From Ruminococcaceae bacterium UBA1865 (GTDB taxonomy: Bacteria > Bacillota > Clostridia > Oscillospirales > Acutalibacteraceae): a DNA stretch of 5,289 nucleotides. A program made the translations under genes and the position numbers. This document shows positions 1 to 5,289 of this stretch, piece by piece. The stretch lies in assembly GCA_002338255.1 (NCBI GenBank), contig DDHX01000043.1, positions 6,783-12,071 on the forward strand, read 5' to 3'. Below the pieces are notes generated by a model. The model was not told the origin of the DNA. It did not search any database and was given only the letters and a program-made list of their open reading frames with translations. Position 1 is the first letter of the stretch, and the number at the start of each line of letters is the position of its first letter.

Positions 1-146
1 TCATGACTTCCCCACAAAAGCTTCGTATGAGTCCAGCTTTCATCATCTGCGGTGAAAGCGCTTTCCCATGTCTGCTCCTCTTCTTTCAGAATAACAGGTA
101 TGGCGTTGGCTATCAGTTCATGATTGTATTCATACGCACGTTTCAT
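1..146 (-). CDS. Unrecognised protein, N-terminal fragment (runs off left edge)
   Basis: An open frame starts at the ATG at 146 and stays open for 48 codons to the window edge, so only the N-terminus is visible. It begins MKRAYEYNHELIANAIPV and then has an acidic stretch (ILKEEEQTWESAF, residues 19-31) and an aromatic/His-containing segment near the edge (SWTHTKLLWGSH, residues 37-48). A GGAGA ribosome binding site lies about 7 bases before the ATG, which is the main reason to believe in the start. There is no signal peptide or membrane segment in the visible part, so a cytoplasmic protein is likely. I do not recognise the family. It lies 175 bases downstream of the nucleoside hydrolase pair, on the same strand and without a clear terminator between, so it may share their transcript or have its own promoter. 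A role in ribose or base metabolism would fit the context but is only a guess. A cre-like palindrome lies within codons 28-32. Confidence 0.6.
   Translation of the reverse strand, partial: MKRAYEYNHELIANAIPVILKEEEQTWESAFTADDESWTHTKLLWGSH
53..66. promoter_or_regulatory. Possible CcpA cre site inside a coding region
   Basis: The 14 bases TGAAAGCGCTTTCC match the cre consensus TGWAANCGNTNWCA at all but the last position. Read on the other strand, the shifted site GGAAAGCGCTTTCA also has only one mismatch. The core GAAAGCGCTTTC (54-65) is a perfect 12-bp palindrome. It lies about 80-93 bases inside the left-edge gene. Known cre sites in Bacillota can act inside genes by blocking elongating RNA polymerase, so catabolite repression of that gene is plausible. 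It could also be a chance result of the Glu-Ser-Ala-Phe codons. Confidence 0.35.
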
Positions 147-167
147 TTATATTCTCCATTCTATTTG

Positions 168-191
168 TACTATAAGTTGATTTTTATAGTA
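168..191. repeat. 8+8 inverted repeat, possible operator
   Basis: TACTATAA (168-175) and TTATAGTA (184-191) are exact reverse complements separated by 8 bases. The repeat lies 22-45 bases before the ATG of the left-edge gene, where a dimeric repressor would sit over a promoter or transcription start. The arms are nearly all A/T, so a stable RNA hairpin is unlikely and a protein site is the better reading. In AT-rich DNA, chance remains possible. Confidence 0.35.
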
Positions 192-205
192 TCCGTTTTA
201 TATGT

Positions 206-222
206 GATTATCGAATATAATC
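206..222. repeat. 6+6 inverted repeat
   Basis: GATTAT (206-211) and ATAATC (217-222) are exact reverse complements around CGAAT. The element lies just upstream of the longer 168-191 repeat, on the promoter side of the left-edge gene. It could be a second protein site, but it is short and AT-rich, so the support is weak. Confidence 0.2.
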
Positions 223-321
223 CTAAAAGTAAAACGATAAGCACTCTGTAGACTCGCTATGGTTCCTATACGAAACAGTCAGAGCATAAATTGTCTTGCA
301 CCTGTAATGTACAGAGAATGA

Positions 322-1260
322 TTAGTTTTGCTGATAATAGTGCATCATCTGAACAAGCATATCAAAATAAGCATCTTTATTCGTGCCAATTCCCACACAG
401 CAGTTGGCAGGTATCTCTTTGCAGGTTTGATTAAGGTCTACAACTGTTCGGCCCATATTCAAACTGCTTCTTGTTTCAACAGCAACATAGCAGTCCCTGC
501 AGTCAAGGACTGCAGGATTGATTGCATACGCAACCGCTAAGGCGTCACTAAGAGGAATTGTATCACGTCCAAATTTTCGGTTTACATCGTGCAGAAAATT
601 CAGAAGCGCAGTGCATTCCTTAGAATAAGGAGTTTCTATCCTGGTCAGTGTTTCTACTTCCTCATCAGTCAAACCGGATTCCATTGCGACATTCCAGCCA
701 ACCATAACAAGCGGCACTTTCGACTTAAACACAATGTCTGCGGCAAAAGGATCCGCTCCTATATTGAATTCTTCATAAGGAGAAACATTTCCTGTTTCAC
801 TGGAACCGCCCATTAATACAATTCGATTGATTAATTTACTTAAGGTCGGATATTTCAACAGCGCAATGGCTATATTCGTAAGAGGCCCTATTGCTAATAT
901 ATTTAGCTTCCCTTTTGCATCGACTGCATGCTGGTAGATAACGTCCCATGCATAATCTTTGGAGATTGCTTTTTTGCTTGCTTTCAGTTGTAAATTCCCC
1001 AAACCGTTCTCTCCATGAATATGCCCTGCCGTATGAAGCGGCATATTCAGCGGCTTTTCTGCACCTTTAGCAATCTCAGTATTTATATGAAAATATTCTG
1101 CAATATCAAGGGCATTTTTTGTAACACTCTCCGATGTCTGATTTCCCGCAACAGTAGTAATTGCTTTTATATCCAACTCATTGCAGCTACCGGCAAGCAT
1201 AATCGCAAAAAAGTCATCAATACCCGGGTCTGTGTCAATAATGACAGGCGTTCTTTCCAC
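322..1260 (-). CDS. Nucleoside hydrolase, divergent paralogue (His replaced by Ser)
   Basis: This 312-residue protein belongs to the inosine/uridine-preferring nucleoside hydrolase family, which cleaves ribonucleosides to base and ribose in the cytoplasm using a bound calcium ion. The family signature DTDPGIDD is at residues 9-16, giving metal ligands D11, D15 and D16. Other family elements are GNQT (39-42), IHGENGL (81-87), GPLTN (125-129), MGG (150-152), N158, EEFNIGADP (163-171) and D239. The length is normal. The start is a GTG with AGGAGG 9 bases upstream; an ATG at 1266-1268 is out of frame. The gene follows its paralogue after 16 bases and is certainly cotranscribed with it. The two align essentially without gaps to residue 239. 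One oddity is PLSDALAVA at 236-244: Ser238 stands where the neighbour has His238, the likely general acid or base-binding residue. The LDVTH segment is also WNVAM here. The C-terminal third is cysteine-rich (C254, C257, C280, C287, C288). Family is sure; substrate is not. Confidence 0.93.
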   Translation of the reverse strand: MERTPVIIDTDPGIDDFFAIMLAGSCNELDIKAITTVAGNQTSESVTKNALDIAEYFHINTEIAKGAEKPLNMPLHTAGHIHGENGLGNLQLKASKKAISKDYAWDVIYQHAVDAKGKLNILAIGPLTNIAIALLKYPTLSKLINRIVLMGGSSETGNVSPYEEFNIGADPFAADIVFKSKVPLVMVGWNVAMESGLTDEEVETLTRIETPYSKECTALLNFLHDVNRKFGRDTIPLSDALAVAYAINPAVLDCRDCYVAVETRSSLNMGRTVVDLNQTCKEIPANCCVGIGTNKDAYFDMLVQMMHYYQQN

Positions 1261-1269
1261 TTTTTCATA

Positions 1270-1278
1270 CCTCCTCTT
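1270..1278 (-). promoter_or_regulatory. Ribosome binding site that decides a GTG start
   Basis: On the minus strand AAGAGGAGG precedes the second hydrolase and overlaps the TAA stop of the first (1277-1279). The core AGGAGG lies 9 bases before the GTG at 1260, a good distance. An ATG at 1266-1268 sits only about one base from the core and is in the wrong frame, so the GTG is the real start. The overlap of stop and ribosome binding site suggests translational coupling of the two hydrolases. Confidence 0.75.
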
Positions 1279-2206
1279 ATTGATATTTATTCACCGCATC
1301 AATAATCAAGTCAATAAATTGGTGACGGTCAACGTTTAAAAGTACATCCACATTGGGCGTTCTATCACTGACTCCGTTAAAATCAGTTACTGTACAACCT
1401 GTCGTGTATTCACCATGAGTATCAATCACCACGTTTAATTTTTTAGATTCAAATATCTCCGGCTTTAGCAGCCACGCAACCGCACATGGATCATGCAGGG
1501 GAGCAAAGTCCCATCCGAGACTGTTGTGAAATTTAATAAAGAACTCCAGCAGTTCCCCGACCAAGACTGCAACTTTTCCGCCCTGATTCTTTATTTTCTT
1601 AATATCTTCAGGATAAACGCGGGCTTTGTGTGTAACGTCAAGTCCAGCCATAGTAATTGGGATTCCCGACTGAAATACAATATCAGCGGCCTCCGGGTCA
1701 ACCAGTATATTAAATTCGGCAGCCGGTGTCCAATTCCCCCCGATTGCTGAACCACCCATCAAACTAATTCGTTCAATTCTGTTTTTAAGATGCGGATATG
1801 CGAGCAAGAAAATTGCAACATTGGTCAATGGGCCTGTTGCAACCAAAGTGATCTTCTCCTCACTGCCTTCAACGACTTTCGCCATAAACTGTACCGCAGA
1901 AATGTCGAGAGCTTTTTGAGGGGATTGCGGAATCGTTGGGCCATCCAATCCGGAATCGCCGTGAACAGACGGAGCGATTATGATCGGTCGGCTCATGGGC
2001 GTATCGGCTCCCATCGCAACGGGAATATTTTTGCCAATATAATTAAGTACTCGCAGTGCGTTGTTCGTGGTCTTGGCAATTGTCTGATTCCCACCCACTG
2101 TGGTAATCCCTTTTACGTCAAGCATATCGCTTGCGCAGGCCAAAATAATCCCAATTGCATCATCATGCCCCGGATCGCAATCAATAATAATGCTTTTTTT
2201 ATTCAT
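1277..2206 (-). CDS. Inosine/uridine-preferring nucleoside hydrolase
   Basis: This complete 309-residue protein is a canonical member of the nucleoside N-ribohydrolase family (the E. coli RihA/RihB/RihC type), hydrolysing ribonucleosides to free base and ribose in the cytoplasm. DCDPGHDD at residues 9-16 supplies calcium ligands D11, D15 and D16. N40 (GGNQT), VHGDSGL (81-87), GPLTN (125-129), MGG (150-152), N158, AEFNILVDPEAAD (163-175) and LDVTH (189-193) follow in the expected order. PLHDPCAVAW (236-245) carries H238 and D239, matching the active-site His and calcium-binding Asp of the Crithidia-type enzyme. The ATG has a GAAGG-type ribosome binding site 7 bases upstream. The gene lies downstream of the transporter lipoprotein, with a strong hairpin between, so its expression may be lower than that of the lipoprotein. 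Its partner paralogue follows after 16 bases. Purine versus pyrimidine preference cannot be read from sequence alone. Confidence 0.95.
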   Translation of the reverse strand: MNKKSIIIDCDPGHDDAIGIILACASDMLDVKGITTVGGNQTIAKTTNNALRVLNYIGKNIPVAMGADTPMSRPIIIAPSVHGDSGLDGPTIPQSPQKALDISAVQFMAKVVEGSEEKITLVATGPLTNVAIFLLAYPHLKNRIERISLMGGSAIGGNWTPAAEFNILVDPEAADIVFQSGIPITMAGLDVTHKARVYPEDIKKIKNQGGKVAVLVGELLEFFIKFHNSLGWDFAPLHDPCAVAWLLKPEIFESKKLNVVIDTHGEYTTGCTVTDFNGVSDRTPNVDVLLNVDRHQFIDLIIDAVNKYQ

Positions 2207-2244
2207 ACAAACACCTTCTCTAAGTAAAAAACTAATTTTTAAAT

Positions 2245-2278
2245 ATAAGGGTAAAGATAGATCTATCTTTACCCTTAT
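2245..2278 (-). terminator. Perfect 34-bp palindrome / intercistronic hairpin
   Basis: ATAAGGGTAAAGATAGA (2245-2261) is followed at once by its exact reverse complement to 2278. In RNA it would form a 15-bp stem with a GATC loop. It lies 23 bases past the lipoprotein stop and 38 bases before the hydrolase start. On the minus strand it is followed by an interrupted T-rich run (ATTTAAAAATTAGTTTTTTA). This is a partial match to an intrinsic terminator, since the stem has moderate GC and the T-run is broken. The likely role is partial termination or 3'-end protection, giving more lipoprotein mRNA than hydrolase mRNA. A DNA-binding operator is the alternative. Confidence 0.65.
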
Positions 2279-2301
2279 CGTAAACTATCGCCTTATCAAA
2301 A

Positions 2302-3447
2302 TTACGGTCTTACAGATGCTCTTACAGCTTCAATTTGTGCTGCTGTTTTACCAAAAGCAGTATCAACCTTTATGCTGCCATCAGCAATCTTTCCAGCCAA
2401 ATCATCTATCTTCTTTTGAGTATCCTGTGGAACAGCTGTGTTATAGGTATCATTTTTCGCTAAGCCAACACAATTATCCGCGATACCGAGTGATACGGCC
2501 TGGCCATATACCAAAGTTCCTTCTTGTGCTTTTTTAACTGCATCAAAGATGGAGACGTCTACTCTTTTAAGTGCAGAAGTTAAAATCGCTTTTGCTTTTT
2601 TAGGATCGCTTGCCTGCAAAGCTGCAGCTTGGTCACTGTCAACACCGATTGCATATTTACCTTTTTCTGTGGCACCGTCAATTACGCCAAGACCTGCTGT
2701 ACTTGCCACCTGGAATACGATGTCGGAGCCTTGATTGATTTGAGCAAGAGTCAGCTCTTTCGCGCGAGCGCTGTCGCTGAAATTACCAACATAAGCTACA
2801 GAAACTTTGATTTTTGAATTTGATTGTTTAGCACCTTGAATATAACCCATTAAGAAATCATTGATAACCGTGTTTTCCATACCGCCTACAAAACCGATTG
2901 TACCGGTTTTTGTAGTTAATGCGCCAACGGCTCCGGCAAGGAATGCGCATTCATTCTGCTTGTATTCAATGGAATAAACATTCGGATATTTTGCTTTTGT
3001 ATAGTCAACACTTGAGTCGAAAATAATATATTTTTTGTCAGGATACTGAGGAGCTACCTGCTGAAGTTTTTCAGCCATCTGCCATGTACCAACGATAATG
3101 ATATCGTAGCTTGAATCTTCTGAAGTATCAATTAATGTCGGCAGCCATTTTGTTTCGTCATAACCCATTTCAATTACTTTTGTAGTGCAGCCCAATTTGT
3201 CTACCATCATTTTAGCGCCTGCATCCGCAGAATCAAAAAACGCCTTATCTCCAAGGGTGCCATTTAACAAAACTGCAACGTTTAATTTTTTGCCTGTTGC
3301 CTTTGATTCGGCCGCAGAATCAGCAGTTTTAGCGGAACTGTCGGACTTGCTCGTGGCACTGCCACCATTGGAACATCCGGTCAAAGCAACAGAAAAAATC
3401 ATGACCGCTGATAGTAACGCCGATAAAATTCTTTTTCTTGATAACAT
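2302..3447 (-). CDS. BMP/PnrA-family lipoprotein, nucleoside ABC transporter binding protein
   Basis: This complete 381-residue protein is the probable extracellular substrate-binding component of the ABC transporter encoded just upstream. A lipoprotein signal peptide is visible: basic MLSRKR, a hydrophobic stretch at 7-21, and the lipobox LTGC with lipidated Cys25. A Ser/Ala/Lys-rich linker (26-54) follows, then the BMP domain from about 55 to 365. BMP hallmarks are GTLGDKAFFDSA (63-74), YDIIIVGTW (114-122), QNECAFLAGAVGA (164-176), GTIGFVGGM (182-190) and GVDSDQ (268-273). In PnrA-type proteins the last of these contributes an Asp that contacts the ribose, and the DKAFF Phe region lines the base pocket. 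SALKRVDVSIFDAV (291-304) is also typical. The ATG has a GAGGAGA site about 4 bases upstream. Relatives such as T. pallidum PnrA, B. subtilis NupN and lactococcal BmpA bind nucleosides, which fits the hydrolases downstream. The exact nucleoside is not known. Confidence 0.93.
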   Translation of the reverse strand: MLSRKRILSALLSAVMIFSVALTGCSNGGSATSKSDSSAKTADSAAESKATGKKLNVAVLLNGTLGDKAFFDSADAGAKMMVDKLGCTTKVIEMGYDETKWLPTLIDTSEDSSYDIIIVGTWQMAEKLQQVAPQYPDKKYIIFDSSVDYTKAKYPNVYSIEYKQNECAFLAGAVGALTTKTGTIGFVGGMENTVINDFLMGYIQGAKQSNSKIKVSVAYVGNFSDSARAKELTLAQINQGSDIVFQVASTAGLGVIDGATEKGKYAIGVDSDQAAALQASDPKKAKAILTSALKRVDVSIFDAVKKAQEGTLVYGQAVSLGIADNCVGLAKNDTYNTAVPQDTQKKIDDLAGKIADGSIKVDTAFGKTAAQIEAVRASVRP

Positions 3448-3601
3448 AATTCTCCTCTTTTCTTCAGCGATGAAAATAATATTTTATTCCCTGCTCCAGT
3501 CGCTGACGCTGTTGCAGAGAATCCAAACGGTGAGGAAACTGCATACGGTTCAATAATACTAATCTTTCATAAAGAATAAATTTTCCGAGGTAAGCATCTC
3601 G
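3448..3601. other. Gap between permease and lipoprotein genes
   Basis: This 154-base gap is unusually long for an operon whose other junctions here are 1 and 16 bases. Next to the lipoprotein start it holds the GAGGAGA ribosome binding site (3451-3457). Just past the permease stop there is a weak 4-bp hairpin (CGAG/CTCG) followed by AT-rich DNA without a solid T-run. I found no good -35/-10 pair and no terminator. An internal promoter that boosts the lipoprotein, or an RNA processing site, would explain the length, but neither can be shown. Confidence 0.4.
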
Positions 3602-4531
3602 TTATTTTTGAAGATATATTTTTTTAATTTGTCTGCTCTTAGAAATCGAGTAGACAATCAAACCTACAATCGTCAGCAAATATGGAATCATTTGAATGAA
3701 TTGCACAGGTATTCTTAGCACCTGCAAATTGCTGGCAAGGGCATCCGCCGCGCCAAATATCAGGGAAGAGCCCATTACTCCAAGCGGGGTACCGGTGCCA
3801 AGCGCCTCGGCGGCAAGAGCAATGAATCCTCTGCCGGCAACCATATCGCGGGCGAACTTGTCCATATAACCCATCGACATATATGCACCGCCAAGTGATG
3901 CGAGGATCCCACTGATAATCAAAACGTAGTATTGTGTTTTTCTAACATTAATACCCACACTCTCAGCTGCATTTGGATTTTCTCCAACGACCCTAATGCG
4001 CAGACCCAATGGAGTTTTATAGAGCAACGCCCAAATGACGATGACTGAAAGAAAAGCGATGTAAGTTAAAAAGTTGTGTCCGGAGAAAACTGTTCCCAAA
4101 AAGGGAATATCTTTAATAAGCGGAATATCAATAGAAGGTAAAGTCAGACTGGCCAGAGATGTTGACATTCCTTTATCTTTACAAATCGAGTATAAAATAA
4201 ACACAGTACCGCCGGATGCAAATAAATTAATTGCGATACCTGTCAAAATAATGTCTGTTTTTAAATTCAAAGCGCAATAAGCCATAATCACACCCAGTAA
4301 AGAACCGATGAGCATTGCAAACAACAGCCCAAGGAATGCATTTTGGGTATATGCACTGCCGACTACTCCGGCTAACGCAGAACAAAGCATAATTCCTTCA
4401 AGTCCAATATTCATAACGCCGGCTCTGTCCGTAATCAGAGCTGCCAAAGCCGCCAGCAGAATGGGCGTTGTAAGCCTTAAGATTGAAAATAAAAAGCTTG
4501 CGGAAAATATAGTTGAGATTATATTTTGCAT
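3602..4531 (-). CDS. Nucleoside ABC transporter permease (NupQ-like)
   Basis: This complete 309-residue membrane protein belongs to the branched-chain/ribose-type permease superfamily (BPD_transp_2), in the subgroup paired with BMP lipoproteins. It should form half of the membrane channel together with the permease encoded upstream. Hydrophobic segments lie roughly at 11-33, 40-60, 66-88, 93-115, 153-171, 200-222, 234-265 and 275-297. Typical motifs are DRAGVMNIGLEGIML (35-49), the cytoplasmic coupling loop LGLRIRVVGENPNAAESVGI (175-194) that would meet the ATPase, and GRGFIALAAEALGTGTPLGV (233-252). The start is the ATG at 4531, with AAGGAGG 9 bases upstream and one base after the previous stop. 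A longer frame from 4579 would add 16 basic, non-membrane residues and overlap the upstream gene, so I reject it. Length and motifs resemble B. subtilis NupQ (YufQ). Function as a nucleoside permease is inferred from family and neighbours. Confidence 0.93.
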   Translation of the reverse strand: MQNIISTIFSASFLFSILRLTTPILLAALAALITDRAGVMNIGLEGIMLCSALAGVVGSAYTQNAFLGLLFAMLIGSLLGVIMAYCALNLKTDIILTGIAINLFASGGTVFILYSICKDKGMSTSLASLTLPSIDIPLIKDIPFLGTVFSGHNFLTYIAFLSVIVIWALLYKTPLGLRIRVVGENPNAAESVGINVRKTQYYVLIISGILASLGGAYMSMGYMDKFARDMVAGRGFIALAAEALGTGTPLGVMGSSLIFGAADALASNLQVLRIPVQFIQMIPYLLTIVGLIVYSISKSRQIKKIYLQK

Positions 4532-4532
4532 A

Positions 4533-5289
4533 TTATGCGCCCTCCTTCTGTAAAAGTTGCTTCTGAGAGTTCTTAACAATCAGTCTGTGTTTGTATTTAT
4601 CAAGGAACATCTTTGCCGCAACCAACAGAATGATTAACGCTTGTACGATTGCCACTACTTCAGGTGCAATATCTGTTTTTCTTGACATAATGTCAGCGCC
4701 GATTCTCAAATAAGCTAAAAAGAATGCCGCCAACGGAACATATGCAGGATTATTTTTTGCAAGGATGGAGATAATGATACCGTCAAATCCATAACCCGGC
4801 AGGCTTGTCCATGAAAAACGAGTATACATTCCCAAGACCTGAGTCGCTCCGCCGGCACCCGCAAGAGCACCGCCAACCAACTGGGACAGTATAATTGTGC
4901 TCCCTACACCGACACCGGAATACTTTGCAAATTTTTCATTTTGCCCTGTGATACGAATTGCGTAGCCCCATTTGGTTTTATACATAAATAAATACACTAA
5001 GACAACTAAGAACGCCACCAAAATAATTCCTACATGTATTCCTGTCTTCGGAATAATGACAGATAGTGTGGCTGTGTTGGGAAATTGGTTGCTGGCCGGA
5101 TATCCGGCAGAAGGGTCCAGAAGAACATATTGTAAAACATAGGTTCCCAAGAACAACATAATATAGTTTAGCATCAGAGACGATACAACTTCGTTCGCGC
5201 CCCATTTAACTTTAAAAATTCCAGGAATCGCACAAACAATAGCACCAAGCACGGCTCCCGCTAAAATTGCAACCACTGGGTGGATTCCC
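4533..5289 (-). CDS. Nucleoside ABC transporter permease (NupP-like), 5' end missing
   Basis: The C-terminal 251 residues of a permease of the BPD_transp_2 superfamily are visible. The frame stays open to the right edge (GIHPVVAILAGAV at the edge), so the GTG at 5276 is an internal Val and not a start. NupP-type members are about 350 residues, so roughly 100 residues are outside the window. Motifs, numbered from the first whole codon, are VKWGANEVVSSLMLNYI (27-43), typical of this subgroup, the cytoplasmic coupling loop KWGYAIRITGQNEKFAKYSG (106-125), and LPGYGFDGIIISILAKNNP (163-181). Hydrophobic segments lie at about 5-24, 40-55, 84-102, 130-155, 165-195 and 208-226, and the tail is basic. 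It should pair with the next permease, whose start is one base after this stop. The cognate two-domain ATPase is not in the window and is expected upstream. Confidence 0.92.
   Translation of the reverse strand, partial: GIHPVVAILAGAVLGAIVCAIPGIFKVKWGANEVVSSLMLNYIMLFLGTYVLQYVLLDPSAGYPASNQFPNTATLSVIIPKTGIHVGIILVAFLVVLVYLFMYKTKWGYAIRITGQNEKFAKYSGVGVGSTIILSQLVGGALAGAGGATQVLGMYTRFSWTSLPGYGFDGIIISILAKNNPAYVPLAAFFLAYLRIGADIMSRKTDIAPEVVAIVQALIILLVAAKMFLDKYKHRLIVKNSQKQLLQKEGA
4541..4547 (-). promoter_or_regulatory. Ribosome binding site fixing the permease start
   Basis: AAGGAGG on the minus strand lies inside the last codons of the upstream permease and 9 bases before the ATG at 4531. The upstream TAA (4533-4535) and this ATG are separated by a single base. 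This near-overlap implies translational coupling and equal production of the two permeases, and it rules out the longer in-frame start at 4579, which lies upstream of the site. Confidence 0.85.

Larger units (their letters stand above)
147..321. other. Intergenic region, AT-rich, upstream of the left-edge gene
   Basis: This 175-base gap separates the stop of the second nucleoside hydrolase from the next start codon. It is strongly AT-rich, especially at 147-240. It holds two inverted repeats (168-191 and 206-222) and the GGAGA ribosome binding site of the left-edge gene near 152-156. I searched the minus strand for a TTGACA/TATAAT pair and found none convincing. TATAGT and TATAAA boxes exist but lack a good -35 partner. 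No GC-rich hairpin with a T-run follows the hydrolase stop. The gap length and the repeats suggest a regulated internal promoter, but the sequence does not prove it. Confidence 0.4.

Noticed and set aside
230..245. Second cre-like site (GTAAAACGATAAGC)
   Set aside because: It has about four mismatches to the cre consensus and no palindromic core.
3..251. Plus-strand open frame with hydrophobic residues at the left edge
   Set aside because: It has no ribosome binding site in view, and its hydrophobic look comes from the AT-rich intergenic DNA. The minus-strand frame from 146 has a proper start signal.
302..314. CTGTA-ATG-TACAG inverted repeat after the second hydrolase stop, as a terminator
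   Set aside because: The stem is only 5 bp with a 3-base loop and no T-run follows on the minus strand.
1266..1268. ATG as the start of the second hydrolase
   Set aside because: It is out of frame with the DTDPGIDD signature and too close to the AGGAGG.
1790..2537. Plus-strand open frames of 145 codons (1790-2227 and 2100-2537)
   Set aside because: They lie antisense to clearly identified hydrolase and lipoprotein genes, overlap each other, and show no family motifs or ribosome binding sites.
3464..3544. 26-codon minus-strand reading frame in the permease-lipoprotein gap (MQFPHRLDSLQQ...)
   Set aside because: No ribosome binding site precedes its ATG, and the composition is not distinctive. 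A frame this short is expected by chance.
4532..4579. Longer N-terminus for the second permease, starting at ATG 4579
   Set aside because: It would add 16 mostly basic residues and overlap the upstream permease by 47 bases. The AAGGAGG at 4541-4547 fits only the ATG at 4531.
5274..5276. GTG as the start of the first permease
   Set aside because: The frame is open to the window edge, the family is about 100 residues longer, and the bases before the GTG contain no ribosome binding site. It is an internal Val codon.

Overview
This window looks like part of a nucleoside uptake and salvage operon from a low-GC Gram-positive bacterium (Bacillota, most plausibly Clostridia). The evidence is AT-rich DNA, strong AGGAGG-type ribosome binding sites, a short lipoprotein signal peptide followed by a Ser/Ala-rich linker, and tightly packed genes on one strand. 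The species cannot be named from the sequence. Every supported gene is on the minus strand, so transcription runs from the right edge to the left edge.

In transcription order, the window starts inside an ABC-transporter permease (4533-5289; its N-terminus lies beyond the right edge). One base after its stop comes a second permease of the same superfamily (3602-4531). A 154-base gap follows, then a BMP/PnrA-family lipoprotein, the likely extracellular nucleoside-binding protein (2302-3447). A perfect 34-bp palindrome (2245-2278) follows and would fold into a 15-bp RNA hairpin. Next are two tandem inosine/uridine-preferring nucleoside hydrolase paralogues (1277-2206 and 322-1260), 16 bases apart. 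A 175-base AT-rich gap with two inverted repeats leads to the start of an unrecognised gene (1-146) that runs off the left edge.

The inferred flow is as follows. The lipoprotein captures nucleosides outside the membrane, the two permeases with an ATPase (not in the window, probably encoded just upstream) bring them in intact, and the hydrolases split the N-glycosidic bond to give free base and ribose. The transporter type matches the NupNOPQ / BmpA-NupABC / PnrA systems. The binding-protein gene here follows the permeases instead of leading the operon.

The parts most worth a second look are these. The second hydrolase has Ser where its neighbour has the active-site His, in an otherwise well-kept active site. 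The palindrome lies between the transport and catabolic genes. A cre-like 12-bp palindrome lies inside the early coding region of the left-edge gene, and an 8+8 inverted repeat lies just upstream of that gene. Otherwise this is a recognisable metabolic operon, and I see no sign of a mobile element, CRISPR array, defence system or RNA gene.
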